DNA of 64,000 nt from Methyloferula stellata AR4 (GCF_000385335.1 NZ_ARWA01000001.1:2744001-2808000); one strand, 5' to 3'; shown: positions 1 through 11,347, numbered from the stretch's first letter. The notes: a model not told the origin generated them from the letters alone. Translations and numbers: made by a program.

Positions 1-1
1 C

Positions 2-3000
2 GAGGGCGACCAGGGAATCGATTTCCAATCCGGTTCGCTGCTCAGGGCTCCAAGCGCCGCCCTGAAGCTCATGAGCAACAATAATGTCGTGCTTGAATCG
101 GGCGCGACCATCGACCTCTCGGGTCTGGCCAATGTCGAGGTGCCAGTCACTAATTATCTCGTGACTTTTGTGGTGACAGCCAATGAAGTCGCCAATGATC
201 CGCTTGCGCGAAGCCTCATCGGCACGACGGTAACGATTGACTCGCGCGTTGGCTCTCCGATCATCGACGACACGGGCTATGCTAATCTGATTCAGGAATC
301 CATCGGCCAGGTTCTGACGGCGGGTGGCTCTGTCTCTGTGAGTAGCCCCAATGGCGGAGCTGCCACCCTCATTCAGAAGCCCGGCTCGCTCATCGATATT
401 TCCGGCGGTTATGTCACCTTTACCGGCGGGACGATCAACACGACCAAGCTTTTGGGTTCGGATGGCCGCATCTATGACATAGGTAAGGCGAGCACTGCCA
501 TCAGCTATGTCGGGATCGCTGGGGAGTTCACCGTCGAACATCCGCATTGGGGCGTCACTCAGACCTTTACGAATCCGCTTCTCCGTGGGACCTATTACGA
601 TCCGACCTATATCGCGGGCGCCAGCGCGGGCTCTCTCTCCGTCACCGGCCTGCCGGTTCTCGACGGCACGATTTTGGGGGAGACCGTCACTGGGCGGCGT
701 CAGCGCGCCAATGCCATAGGCGGCGGCACGACGGCGCAAGCTTCGCTCGAAGCCCTGCCCGCGGGCGCGTCGCTGACGATCACGAGCGGTGCGAGTTTCT
801 GGTTTGAGACAAGCGCGCAGGCGGGAAGCGATCCCTTTGGCCTTTCAAATTATGTCTTCGGTAGCACGTGGACGGCGCCCAGCACGGTCGCGCTGCTGAC
901 GGACAAGCTTTCGGCCGTTGATTTCGCGTCGATTACGGTCCAAGGGACGAGCACTGGCGGCTATCCCACGGTGAACATGACGGCCGGTTCGGTCCTCACC
1001 GTCGCGCCCGGCGGCAGCGTCAACCTTCAGGGCGTACAGCTGATTGACGGTACCATCAATGCGCCCTCCGGCAAAATCACCCTCTCCGGCTATGTTTACG
1101 ACACGAGTGCAAGTTCCAGCAATGGCGTTCCAAATCTTTCGCCGGTCACGATCGGCTCCGGCGCTGTGCTCAACGTGGCGGGCCTCTGGGTTAATGACAC
1201 AGGCGCCATAGGTGATGAAGTTCAAGGCCAGGCTTTCATCAATGGTGGCAGCGTCAGCATCAGCACCACCGCCGCCGCCTACCACACAACCGATGGGTTC
1301 AGCAGCAGCGACGTCACCCAAAGCATTATCCTCGCCGCTGGCAGTGTCATCGACCTGTCGAGCGGCGGTTATGTCGGGAGCAATGGCAAGCTGGCTATCG
1401 GCTCAGACGGACTGCCGAAGGGTAATGGCGGCAGCCTCTCGCTGCTCACCTATTCCGGTGGCTGGGCTGCGCCCTATGCAATCGGGAAGGATGGAACCTT
1501 CCGTTCAGCGCCTACTGGCGGTAACGAACCTACCGCGGCGACTGTCGTCATGGCGGGAACCATCTACGCCGACAGTTTCGACACCGGCGGCACGTTCACT
1601 TTGCAGGCGCCGGCGATCACGATCGACGGCGCGGCGACAAGTGTTACGTCTTACACGTCAGGCGCGAATGCTGGCACAATCGTGCTGCCGACATCTTTCT
1701 TCACCGACAATGGATTTTCGAATTATGTGTTGACCAGCGTCTATGGCAGCACGACGGTCACCGCCGGAACTCATCTTCTGCTGCAGCAATCGAATTATCT
1801 GAGCGGTGTTGGCGGCGGCGGCACGGTGCTCAGTAATCTGACAACGCTCGGCGCGGCGGCGGGTGTAATCCCCGCCGATGTCCTTGCGCTCACCTTGCAG
1901 CCGACCGGCGCGACTGTCCGGGATTTCGCCGAAATCGGCCTCGCGCCTGATGGCTTGCGTAATCCAGTGAGTCTGACGCTTAACCAGATAGTTTACGGTT
2001 TTGATCAAACCGGCCCAGCTACGAGGGCGACGGTCCTGGTCGACGCGGGCGCCACGATTACAGCCGAGGCCAATGCCTCCAAACAGGCGTCAATTAATCT
2101 GACCGCCCAGGGCCCGGTGACAGTGTTCGGCAGCATCTTTGCGCCGGGTGGGAGCATTACCTTAACGAGTACGCTGCTTTCCGGCGTTGGGTTTACTGGG
2201 GTGACCGGCGCCAGCGATGTCTGGATCGGCGCCAATGCCGTGCTCGATGTCAGCGGCATCTATGTTCCAAACCCCAGCATCGCCAATTATCAGACCGGCA
2301 GTGTGCTCGATGGCGGAACGATCACGCTTTCCGGGGACACCGCCGTTGTTGCGTTGCCCGGCTCCCAGTTCAAACTCGAAGGCACGAGCGCCCAGATTCA
2401 AATGCCGTCGGGTTCGGTAAATCTGAGCCAACGGTTCGTGACGCAAGAGATCTGGAGCGATGGCGGCACGCTGGCCCTGAATGGCAATGTTTACTTTGCT
2501 GGAAACGTTGCTGCGGCCGGTGGCGCGCCCTTGGCCAGCGGAGGAATGCTCGATGTCTCGGGAGGCTCGATTATCGTCGAACCGGCTGGCCTCATCGGGT
2601 CTTTGCTCTCCCCAATTCCCTATGCCGTACCCACCGTGACGGTCAATACCAACACTTATACCTATAACGCTGCGGCCTTCATCGGCACGGATACGCTCAA
2701 CAACAGCGGTTTTGAATCGATTATCTTGAATGCGGGAACGAGCGCTGCCCCAGGTACCGGCGTAATCGCCTTCAATGGGTCTGAGGCCATCAATGTGCCG
2801 GGTTCGCTGATCCTTCAGGGCAATCTGATGCTCATGCAGGCGAGCACAGGCCTTTTGGCGCCGAATGTGACTAATTTTTATACCTATAACGCAACAAGCA
2901 ATTCGACCGGCTACCAGGCGCCGACTTGTGCAGGCGCGGGGTGCATTCCTTCGATCGGCGGAGCGACCGTAGATCTCACGGCGGGCTATTTCTGGCTTTC

Positions 3001-6000
3001 GAGCGGCGCGAGCAGCCCGTCACCGAGCGCAGCGGACGGTACTTTGAATGTTACCGCGCAATGGATCGATCTCGGTTCGCCGATGACAGGCGCTAATGGT
3101 GCCTCAATGACGAGTCTCGTCAACGTCGGCAACGCGACCTTCACTAGCGCCGATGCCATCCGCTTGATTGGGTATCCAACTTCAACGAACGCGACCAGCA
3201 CTTTTCTTGGAGGACTCTACACCGCGGGCAATCTCACTTTGCAGGCGGCGGAAATCTATCCCACGAGCGGCACCTCTTTTGTGCTCATGTCCACGGGGAC
3301 GGCAGCGAATTACAATTCCCTCACGATCAATCAGAAGGGCGCCGCGAGCCAGCCGCTCAGCGCCGGCGGCACGCTTATCCTCGACGCGGTGAACATCAAT
3401 CAAAACGGCACCGTTTGGGCACCCTTCGGTCAAGTCGTCGTCGGCCTGACTCCGGCGACCGTCGCTAGCCTGGATGCGGCGAATTCCGGCCTATCCGCTC
3501 TGCTCGCGCCTTCCGTCGCAACCCAAAATGTCACGCTGGGCGCGGGCAGTCTCACCTCCGTCTCGGGCAACGGCTCGCTTGTTCCTTATGGCTTCACGCT
3601 TGACGGCCTGGCTTGGTATGTCGGTAATACAGAAACTTTAGGCGCCAACGTCACCAGCACTATGGGGACCCCCGCCACGGCGAGCCCCACGAAGGCGATC
3701 ACGCTGTCCGGCGCCAATGTGACCACCGCTTCGGGCGCCGTGCTCGATCTTTCCGGCGGCGGCGACATCTATGCGACCGAATTCGTCTCGGGCACCGGTG
3801 GCACGACGAATGTGCTGGCAGGCAGCACGGTTTACGCGCTCGTGCCGGCATCGACGGCAAAGGTAGCGCCCTATGACCCGACCTTCGCGGGCGGCACCAA
3901 CGCCGGCGCCGTCTACAACTCGAGCCTGATCAACGTCACGGCCGGTTCGGCCATCTTTATCGCCGGCGGCAATGGCATCGCAGCCGGCTATTACACATTG
4001 ATGCCCGGCATGTATGCGACCTTGCCCGGCGCCTATCGTGTCACCGTTGCCTCGACGCCCGTTAAAACCGCCGCCTCTCAGAGCTATACGACAGATGATG
4101 GTTCGCTCTACGTAACTGGCTCTTTCGCCAATATGATCACTGGGGCTCGTTCCTCGCAGACGGTTCTATTCGAACTGCAATCGGGACCTGTATGGTCTAA
4201 ATATTCCGATATCACCATCACCTCGGGCACGAGCTTCTTCAGCGGCCTCGCCGCGACGGCGGGAACAGCCCCCCCGGCGCTGCCGATCGACGGTGGTATC
4301 CTGACATTCGCGGCCTCCAGCACTCTATCAATCGAGAGTACGAATCGTTTTGCGGCCGGCATAAGTTCGCTCGCGCCCGGCATCACTGGTCTTGGTGGCC
4401 AAGCTGACATCACGGCCAATAATATTCTCGTCCTCGCGTCTGATAAAATCGCGCCGGCTGCGGATGCGGGTTATCTCGTTCTCAATGCCGATCAGATTAG
4501 CGGCCTCGGTGCAATGACTGTCATTATCGGCGGCACTAGCAGCATTGATGGCTCCGGCAATCTCGCGCTGACTGCCGGTGCCACCAATCTCGACGTCGAG
4601 ACCGATGCGGCGCATCCCTTGGGCGCGCCGCAGCTCATTCTTGTGACGCAAGCGGGTGGCAGTGGAATCACGGTTGAAGACGGCAGTGTTATCGCCGCCG
4701 TCGGGAGCCTGCCGTCAAGCAATAACAGGAATATGACCATCGGCGGAGACGGCTCGCTGTTGCGGGTCTCGAACGGTACGATGGTCAACCTGACCCGCAG
4801 CGGGACCTTGTCCGGCACCGGCAATATTTCGATCGGCGATAATGTCACGATCAATGGCGGCGGTGCGCTGACGCTCGCTTCGAGCGGTAACAATCAACTC
4901 GGCTCGAATGTGACCCTCACCGCCAATGCTTTCGATCTGTCGGCAAAGGTGATCAACATCGGCGGCGGCACGTCGGGGCTCGTGCTTGACGACGCCATCA
5001 TTGCGAATTTCGCGGGGGCGGCATCCGTTCTCCTGCAAAGCGCCTCGGTGGTCAATTTCTACGACGCGAGCGGTCTCACCGTCGGCAATTCCAACAATCC
5101 AATCGATACGCTCACCTTCGACGGCGCAGGTCTCTATAGCCAAGGCGGCACGACGACGATCGACGCTGCGAACGTCGTGTTCACGAATAGCCAAGCGACG
5201 CCGAACATTGCCAATGTGGCGAGCGCCGCGGTGACCGGGACACTTAATGTCAATGCCGGCGGCACACTCACATTCGGCGCGACGCCCGCGGCTGTCATGC
5301 AAGGCAGCCAAACGAATAGTTACGGCTTTACAATCGGCAATTTCAACCAAGTGAACGTCACAGCCGATCAAGGGATTGCCTTCAGCGGCAGCGGCAACTT
5401 CGGGGCCGGCGCGGCGAGTGTCACCTTTACGGCGCCGAATATTATCGCGGCGGCGGGCAGCTCGCAGTCGCTCACCACGGGCGGCGATCTGACGATCGCT
5501 TCAAACGGCCTAGCCGCGTCCGTTGCAGCGACGGAGATCGGAGGCAGTCTCACACTTACGGCGGCGAGCGTTAAAGATTATGGCACGATTACTGCGCTTT
5601 CGGGCACGGTTTCGCTCACGGCGACAGGCGCAACATCTCCGAGCGATCCCACAGCGGGAGCCGTCACCCTCTATCCCGGCGCGACCATCAACGCGGGCGG
5701 CTCCGAGATCGTCCTCGGCCCGGTCGTTGAGGATGCGCCGGGTGGCACGGTGAATCTCACTTCGCAGAACGGCAATGTCATGCTCTACAGCAATGCCGTG
5801 CTCTCCAGTCTCGTGAATGTCGCTGCCGCTGGCAGCGGTTATGCCGGAGCGGTCAACATTGATGCGCCAAATGGCGCCGTGACATTGGAAGGCACATTGA
5901 AGGGTGCCGCCGCCTATAATGATATTGGCGGCACGTTTACCCTCGTCGCCGGGAGCTTGAACCCCAATGATTCATTGCCTTTCACGAGCGGCTTTACCGG

Positions 6001-9000
6001 TAATTTCGCAGTCGAACTCGGCCAAGGCAATATCACCATTGCCGCCGGCCAGACCCTCACCTCTGGCAAAGTGCTTTTGGTCGCCAATAATGGCAGCATT
6101 GACGTCGAGGGCACCATCGATGCCAGCGGCCCGACCGGCGGCAGTATCGGGCTTTATGCGATAGGCACGAGCACGGCTCAAGCTGGAACGGCAGGCGCCA
6201 ATGGCGTCACCATCGGCTCGGACGCCAAGCTCTACGCCCGCTATCAAGCCGATGACCCGAACGATCCCGCCTATGCCAACGGAACATCAAACCTGGTCCA
6301 AACCGGCGGCACCATCACGCTCGGTACAACAGGTGTGCCAGACACGACCCTGAATGCGGCCTATGGCTATGAGGATGTCCCTGCTTCGGGTGCCATCACC
6401 GTGGCCTCGGGCGCGACCTTCGATGTCTCAGGTGGCCCCGGTGGCACCAACATCAACAATACCGGTGGGTCGGTCACCGTCCGTGCTCCGAACCTGACAA
6501 CCAATAACATCAATGTCAGCTTCAAGGGCACAATCGTCACCAATGCCGATGCCAATGGCAACCCGAGCGGCAATGGCGTCATCGCCGATGCCTACGCCGT
6601 TTGGAGCACGACAGATTCTTGTACGCTCATTGCGGGCGGTTGCAGTGCCATCACCACGGTTGCCCAATTCAACGCATTGACTCCGGCGCAGCAGGCCCAG
6701 CTCGAAGCGCATTTCGACGGCATCATCGATCCCGCCGGTTTCTTCAACGGCGCCGGGACACAAATTATCTCTGCGACCGGCGGCCTCTACCCGAATTCGA
6801 CTTACGCTTCGCCTGCTACGGGGGCCTATCTGCCGCATGTGGATTTCTACCAGAACACGCTGCTGAAGTTTGTCGATAATCCTTTCAACGATCCGGCAGG
6901 CACGACAACCAATACGGCCGCGGTGCAGAATGATTTCGCCGGAGCTCAGATTCAGATCGCTGGATCGAACACTACATCACCGCTTCCGTCGTCAAAGCTG
7001 CACCTGCAGCCGGAGATCGATCTCGTCAATCCCAGCCCGGCCACGGGCAGCACCAGCATCAACAATGGCAACATTACCGTCGCCAGCAATTGGAACCTCG
7101 GGGCAGGCGTCTACAACACTGCGACAGGGGCCTTCAGCCTTTACTACCGCACGACAACGGGCGGCGCGCCGGGCGTGTTGAGCCTGCGCACGACCAATAA
7201 TATTCTTATCGATGCCACGATCAGCGATGGATTCTACGAAACCAGCGATCCGATGTTTCCTATCACCACACCTGCAGGCACCGGCAATTCGCTAGCCCTT
7301 GAGCAAGACGAGTATCTTTATGGAAATCTGACAGGCGCTACAAACACGATAGGCCCGGGACAATATGCTTCCTTAACTTACATGCCGGGTTTCACGGGAA
7401 TCATCGCGCCTCAGAACATTGCGTTCCCCACATCATATAGCTTGGTGGCTGAACAAAATACGTGGTATGCTTATTATTATTATTATTATGTCCATTATGG
7501 ACTGAACTTGGCCCTTCAAACCGTCGGCATCGCACCGAGCGCCAATTACATAGGTGGCAGCTACGATCCGAATGCGGGCGACTACGCAAGCACGGCAATT
7601 TACAACGCGGCCATGGCCAAGGGCACGTTCGATAATGTCCCAACCGACTATACAAGCTACGCCGCCTATGTGACTGCCTTTAATAAATATTACGTCGGCA
7701 GCACTTATTACACGTCCTCGATCGGCACTTATACGAACGGGGAACTCAGCGCCACTTTTGCGACCCCGGCAAGCTCGGTGAATGGGACCACACAAAATCT
7801 CACGAATTTTGACAATAATCCCACCGACTACACATCCTACGTCAATTATGTAACCGCCTATAAAGATTACTTCGCAGTAATGCATACGTTTATGTCGAGT
7901 TATTATGCGGCCCATACAACCCAAACCAGCGGTCTACCCTCACCTATTCTTGCGCCGCTGCCTCCACCTGCTGTCGGAACCGCCTATGCGGGTGGGGCGA
8001 CGGAGGTTGCGACTCTCTACAGGACGGATTATGAAACGCAATATCTCAATAATGCATATTACCTCGATTATAACACTTATTATTATACCTATGCGGTCGA
8101 ACCGGGCCATGTCACAGGCAAGACGACGGCCACCAGCTACGGCTCGTCCCTATGGCTCAATGTGATTCCTTATCTGCCCTTGGTGGCGGATACGCCGGCG
8201 GTTTCGATCCCCACCACGGGGGCACCGGGACCAGCGAATATGATCGCCAATAATCCCGCCGCGAATGCGTCGGTGGCCACTAATGACTACAATACAACAT
8301 CGGCCGCTAGCTTGATGCCGGCCAGCCTGGGGAACAGCTTCTCCTATAGTTTCACCGCTGGCGCCTATTTCCCTGCCAGCGGCGCGGCGTCCGTCGATCC
8401 CAATGCCGTTGTCCTGCTTACCAGCACCGTCAATACCGCAAGCCCAGTGGATAGTATCGTCATCTCGGGCCATACATCCTATACGGATCCGCTCAGCACG
8501 TCGCAGACCGTCAATGTGCCGACCTTGGTGCGCACCGGCACGGGATCGATCACGCTCGCGGCGCCCGGCGATGTCCTCTTCACCGATCCAGTCATTGAAG
8601 GCGCGGTCTATACGGCGGGCGCGGCCGTCACGACCCCGTCCGATTTCAGCGCGCCGGGCCTCGGCGCCAAATATGCGGCCACTCCCAATGGCCTCGTCTC
8701 GACTCTGGCCTGGGGCACGGGCGGCGGCGCGATCACAGTGGACGCTGGCCAATCGATCCTCGCTGCCGTGGGCACGGTGAGCGAGACGACGGCGGACTGG
8801 TACGACCGCTATGGCAAATCGAACGGCACCGCGACGTCCTTCTCGTCCTGCGCCGCGGCGGGCTCCACCGCCTGCCAAAATGCGGCCTGGGTCAATTATG
8901 CGACCTTCTTCCAGAATTTCGGCGCGCTGGGCGGCGGCAATATCAGCCTGCGGGCGGGCGGCGCGATCACCAATATTTCCACGGCGCAGCCGCAGACATT

Positions 9001-11347
9001 TTTCGTGAGCGGCGGCACGGTCGCGTCCGATCCGGTGGTGGAACATGTCTACGGGGGCGGCGACCTTCTGGTGCAGGCTGGCGGCAATGTGAACGGCGGT
9101 TCCTTCTATGTCGGGCAGGGCGCGGGCTTAATCACAGCCTCGGGGGCTGTGACAGGTTCGCCGCAGCTTTTCATCCAGGACAGCTATATCGACATGGTCG
9201 CGGGAGGCGCCCTCAGCCTTGGCAGCGTTTCCGATCCGGCGAGCTTGGGCATTAACACAGATTATATCCTTGGTTTGACCAACCTTGTAAACCTAGCAAG
9301 TGGCTATCAAGTCGGATCTTCTAACAGTAACTATTGGGGCGCCTATTTCACGACTTATGGCCCCGAGGCCGGCCTGTCGCTGACGAGCCTCACCGGCAAC
9401 GCGACCGCGACCTTCAGCACGTTCAATGCCCAATCTGGCTCTGTTGTCGGTTCGATCGTTTTGCCCGGCCTCCTGTCCATCACGGCGCCGCTGGGCAATA
9501 TTACGATCAATACCGCCGCGCCGGTCGGTTACTCCACGACAACGGTGATGCTGGCCTATTCCACCGATGCCTCGGGCGACGACACAGGCGGCCTCACGCT
9601 CGCGGCGGGCGGCACGATCACTCTTGCCGGCGGCGGAATGCTCGCCCTGGAAGACACTTTGCTGCTTTCCGAAAACAGCTACACTGGCCTCATCGGCGGC
9701 AATCCGCTCGGACTGACCTCTTATGCCTATGCCCCCGCAAATCTGGCGACCAGCGATCCCGTCGTGCTCTATGCTGGGCGGGACATCCTATCCGGCGCTC
9801 TTGCGTCCGGCGGCAGCATGTTGAGCGTGAACCGGCCGGCCGAGATCCAAGCCGGGCGGGATATCAACCTCAGCTTTATCGGCGAGAATCTGAGCGATGG
9901 TGATGTCACAGCCCTGATCGCCGGGCGCGATGTCTTGGGGTCGGACCTGCTCTACGGGCCGGGCGCGCTTCTGATCGAGGCCGGACGAAACGTGACGACG
10001 GGCGGGATTGTCGCCGTCGGCAATGGCGCCGCCGGCGCAGGCACAACCAGTCTCAGTACCTCTTTCGGAAAAAGTATGATTACATTAGGCACTTATCTCG
10101 GCACCTATGCCGGCACCAACACCCGCGCCTACTTGCCGGCGCAAAGCGCCAATGTCACGGTGCTCTTCGGCGTCGGGCCAGGCGTCGATTACGCGGATGC
10201 GATCAGCCAATATGTCAATCCAGCTTCGGCTGGCAGTGGAGGGATCGATTTCCTCACCGATATCGCAGCGCGCCTGGGACAATCGCCCGATCAAGCCTGG
10301 GCGACATTCGAGGGCTTCTCGGTCCAGAGGCAGCAATTATGGGTCGATCGCGCCTTCCTTGATTTTCTGACCACGGTCGCAACCGACTATCGCAATGCCT
10401 CGAGCCCTTATTACGGGCAATATGCGCGTGCCTATAGCGCGATCGACACGCTGTTTCCGGCGCGCTATGGCTATACGAATAATGCCACGGGCAGCGGCGC
10501 CAATGGCGCGGCGGCGACGATCAAGACCGGCGATCTCAACATGCGTTATGCGCTGATCGAGACACAGCAAGGCGGCGACATCAATCTTATCGGCCCCGGC
10601 GGCGGCATCACCGTCGGCACGGTCGGACAGGACTCGATCGCGTCCGGCAGAGGTGGTCAGAGTAAGGAAGGCATACTCACATTGCGCGGCGGTGATATCA
10701 GCATTTTCACCGATGGAAGCGTGCTCGTGAACCAGAGCCGCATCATGACGGAAGAGGGCGGCGACATCGGCATTTTCAGCGCCAATGGCGATATTAACGC
10801 TGGGTCAGGACCCAAAACCTATTTCACCAATCCCATCATCGCGGAAATCTGCGACATGGATGGTTATTGCGCGGCCAATGCGGGGGGCCTCGTCACCGGC
10901 GCCGGCATTGCCGCGGTCCTTAGTCTCCCAAATCAAGATCCGAAAAAGAGCAATGCAACTTTGGTCGCGCCGCATGGAACGGTGGATGCCGGAGCCGCGG
11001 GCATTCGTACCGCGGGCAATCTGAATATTGTCGCGTTACAAGTGCTGAACAGCTACAATATTTCGGCGCAAGGCACGACCCAAGGCCTGCAAACAACGGC
11101 AGCGCCGAATGTCGGCGCTCTGACATCGGCCAATAGTACGGCCGGCGCAAGCCAGGCCGGCGTTAGCCAGCCGCAAAAGCAAAACAACGCGCCGTCGGAG
11201 GTGCCCTCGCTGATCAGTGTCGAAGTGCTCGGCTATGGCGGCGGCAGTTCCGACGGCGGCAATTCAGGCACCGGCGCGCCGCTCAACGAATTGCATGTGC
11301 CGAATAGCGAGATGGATCAGAGGAGAAGGGGATCGCCTCCCCTATAA
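2..11347 (+). CDS. Giant filamentous-haemagglutinin-like adhesin, C-terminal part (5' end outside window)
   Basis: The frame is open from base 2 with no stop, so the ATG at 71 is an internal methionine and the gene starts upstream of the window; 3781 residues are visible. The protein is a long run of short beta-helix-type repeats rich in Gly, Thr, Ser, Ala and Asn (motifs such as GGTITL, GSxVSV, DVSGG), as expected for a secreted filamentous adhesin. The last ~300 residues (about 10250-11120) carry a helical insert with LFPARYGY, then GGDINLIGPGGG, GDIGIFSANGDINAG and LVAPHGTVDAGAAGIRT; I recognise these as the C-terminal signature of the DUF3739 haemagglutinin family. A Tyr-rich segment lies at about 7460-8110. 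The TPS secretion domain expected at the N-terminus is outside the window. Family assignment is firm; partner and function are inferred. Confidence 0.9.
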   Translation, partial: EGDQGIDFQSGSLLRAPSAALKLMSNNNVVLESGATIDLSGLANVEVPVTNYLVTFVVTANEVANDPLARSLIGTTVTIDSRVGSPIIDDTGYANLIQESIGQVLTAGGSVSVSSPNGGAATLIQKPGSLIDISGGYVTFTGGTINTTKLLGSDGRIYDIGKASTAISYVGIAGEFTVEHPHWGVTQTFTNPLLRGTYYDPTYIAGASAGSLSVTGLPVLDGTILGETVTGRRQRANAIGGGTTAQASLEALPAGASLTITSGASFWFETSAQAGSDPFGLSNYVFGSTWTAPSTVALLTDKLSAVDFASITVQGTSTGGYPTVNMTAGSVLTVAPGGSVNLQGVQLIDGTINAPSGKITLSGYVYDTSASSSNGVPNLSPVTIGSGAVLNVAGLWVNDTGAIGDEVQGQAFINGGSVSISTTAAAYHTTDGFSSSDVTQSIILAAGSVIDLSSGGYVGSNGKLAIGSDGLPKGNGGSLSLLTYSGGWAAPYAIGKDGTFRSAPTGGNEPTAATVVMAGTIYADSFDTGGTFTLQAPAITIDGAATSVTSYTSGANAGTIVLPTSFFTDNGFSNYVLTSVYGSTTVTAGTHLLLQQSNYLSGVGGGGTVLSNLTTLGAAAGVIPADVLALTLQPTGATVRDFAEIGLAPDGLRNPVSLTLNQIVYGFDQTGPATRATVLVDAGATITAEANASKQASINLTAQGPVTVFGSIFAPGGSITLTSTLLSGVGFTGVTGASDVWIGANAVLDVSGIYVPNPSIANYQTGSVLDGGTITLSGDTAVVALPGSQFKLEGTSAQIQMPSGSVNLSQRFVTQEIWSDGGTLALNGNVYFAGNVAAAGGAPLASGGMLDVSGGSIIVEPAGLIGSLLSPIPYAVPTVTVNTNTYTYNAAAFIGTDTLNNSGFESIILNAGTSAAPGTGVIAFNGSEAINVPGSLILQGNLMLMQASTGLLAPNVTNFYTYNATSNSTGYQAPTCAGAGCIPSIGGATVDLTAGYFWLSSGASSPSPSAADGTLNVTAQWIDLGSPMTGANGASMTSLVNVGNATFTSADAIRLIGYPTSTNATSTFLGGLYTAGNLTLQAAEIYPTSGTSFVLMSTGTAANYNSLTINQKGAASQPLSAGGTLILDAVNINQNGTVWAPFGQVVVGLTPATVASLDAANSGLSALLAPSVATQNVTLGAGSLTSVSGNGSLVPYGFTLDGLAWYVGNTETLGANVTSTMGTPATASPTKAITLSGANVTTASGAVLDLSGGGDIYATEFVSGTGGTTNVLAGSTVYALVPASTAKVAPYDPTFAGGTNAGAVYNSSLINVTAGSAIFIAGGNGIAAGYYTLMPGMYATLPGAYRVTVASTPVKTAASQSYTTDDGSLYVTGSFANMITGARSSQTVLFELQSGPVWSKYSDITITSGTSFFSGLAATAGTAPPALPIDGGILTFAASSTLSIESTNRFAAGISSLAPGITGLGGQADITANNILVLASDKIAPAADAGYLVLNADQISGLGAMTVIIGGTSSIDGSGNLALTAGATNLDVETDAAHPLGAPQLILVTQAGGSGITVEDGSVIAAVGSLPSSNNRNMTIGGDGSLLRVSNGTMVNLTRSGTLSGTGNISIGDNVTINGGGALTLASSGNNQLGSNVTLTANAFDLSAKVINIGGGTSGLVLDDAIIANFAGAASVLLQSASVVNFYDASGLTVGNSNNPIDTLTFDGAGLYSQGGTTTIDAANVVFTNSQATPNIANVASAAVTGTLNVNAGGTLTFGATPAAVMQGSQTNSYGFTIGNFNQVNVTADQGIAFSGSGNFGAGAASVTFTAPNIIAAAGSSQSLTTGGDLTIASNGLAASVAATEIGGSLTLTAASVKDYGTITALSGTVSLTATGATSPSDPTAGAVTLYPGATINAGGSEIVLGPVVEDAPGGTVNLTSQNGNVMLYSNAVLSSLVNVAAAGSGYAGAVNIDAPNGAVTLEGTLKGAAAYNDIGGTFTLVAGSLNPNDSLPFTSGFTGNFAVELGQGNITIAAGQTLTSGKVLLVANNGSIDVEGTIDASGPTGGSIGLYAIGTSTAQAGTAGANGVTIGSDAKLYARYQADDPNDPAYANGTSNLVQTGGTITLGTTGVPDTTLNAAYGYEDVPASGAITVASGATFDVSGGPGGTNINNTGGSVTVRAPNLTTNNINVSFKGTIVTNADANGNPSGNGVIADAYAVWSTTDSCTLIAGGCSAITTVAQFNALTPAQQAQLEAHFDGIIDPAGFFNGAGTQIISATGGLYPNSTYASPATGAYLPHVDFYQNTLLKFVDNPFNDPAGTTTNTAAVQNDFAGAQIQIAGSNTTSPLPSSKLHLQPEIDLVNPSPATGSTSINNGNITVASNWNLGAGVYNTATGAFSLYYRTTTGGAPGVLSLRTTNNILIDATISDGFYETSDPMFPITTPAGTGNSLALEQDEYLYGNLTGATNTIGPGQYASLTYMPGFTGIIAPQNIAFPTSYSLVAEQNTWYAYYYYYYVHYGLNLALQTVGIAPSANYIGGSYDPNAGDYASTAIYNAAMAKGTFDNVPTDYTSYAAYVTAFNKYYVGSTYYTSSIGTYTNGELSATFATPASSVNGTTQNLTNFDNNPTDYTSYVNYVTAYKDYFAVMHTFMSSYYAAHTTQTSGLPSPILAPLPPPAVGTAYAGGATEVATLYRTDYETQYLNNAYYLDYNTYYYTYAVEPGHVTGKTTATSYGSSLWLNVIPYLPLVADTPAVSIPTTGAPGPANMIANNPAANASVATNDYNTTSAASLMPASLGNSFSYSFTAGAYFPASGAASVDPNAVVLLTSTVNTASPVDSIVISGHTSYTDPLSTSQTVNVPTLVRTGTGSITLAAPGDVLFTDPVIEGAVYTAGAAVTTPSDFSAPGLGAKYAATPNGLVSTLAWGTGGGAITVDAGQSILAAVGTVSETTADWYDRYGKSNGTATSFSSCAAAGSTACQNAAWVNYATFFQNFGALGGGNISLRAGGAITNISTAQPQTFFVSGGTVASDPVVEHVYGGGDLLVQAGGNVNGGSFYVGQGAGLITASGAVTGSPQLFIQDSYIDMVAGGALSLGSVSDPASLGINTDYILGLTNLVNLASGYQVGSSNSNYWGAYFTTYGPEAGLSLTSLTGNATATFSTFNAQSGSVVGSIVLPGLLSITAPLGNITINTAAPVGYSTTTVMLAYSTDASGDDTGGLTLAAGGTITLAGGGMLALEDTLLLSENSYTGLIGGNPLGLTSYAYAPANLATSDPVVLYAGRDILSGALASGGSMLSVNRPAEIQAGRDINLSFIGENLSDGDVTALIAGRDVLGSDLLYGPGALLIEAGRNVTTGGIVAVGNGAAGAGTTSLSTSFGKSMITLGTYLGTYAGTNTRAYLPAQSANVTVLFGVGPGVDYADAISQYVNPASAGSGGIDFLTDIAARLGQSPDQAWATFEGFSVQRQQLWVDRAFLDFLTTVATDYRNASSPYYGQYARAYSAIDTLFPARYGYTNNATGSGANGAAATIKTGDLNMRYALIETQQGGDINLIGPGGGITVGTVGQDSIASGRGGQSKEGILTLRGGDISIFTDGSVLVNQSRIMTEEGGDIGIFSANGDINAGSGPKTYFTNPIIAEICDMDGYCAANAGGLVTGAGIAAVLSLPNQDPKKSNATLVAPHGTVDAGAAGIRTAGNLNIVALQVLNSYNISAQGTTQGLQTTAAPNVGALTSANSTAGASQAGVSQPQKQNNAPSEVPSLISVEVLGYGGGSSDGGNSGTGAPLNELHVPNSEMDQRRRGSPPL
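7460..8110 (+). repeat. Tyr-rich segment with TAT microsatellite and a 60-residue internal repeat inside the adhesin
   Basis: Within the giant adhesin, a TAT/TTA triplet run at about 7471-7489 encodes six consecutive tyrosines. Two related units, FDNVPTDYTSYAAYVTAFNKYY (7628-7693) and FDNNPTDYTSYVNYVTAYKDYF (7808-7873), are spaced 180 bases apart. Further YY and YYY clusters follow up to about 8100. Composition is unlike the Gly/Thr/Ser beta-helix on both sides, so this looks like an inserted module. Slippage in the triplet run would change tyrosine number without shifting the frame. Confidence 0.75.

Noticed and set aside
8150-9046. 298-codon minus-strand frame inside the giant adhesin
   Set aside because: Arg/Gly/Ala-rich shadow of a repetitive GC-rich coding strand; no start signal or domain.
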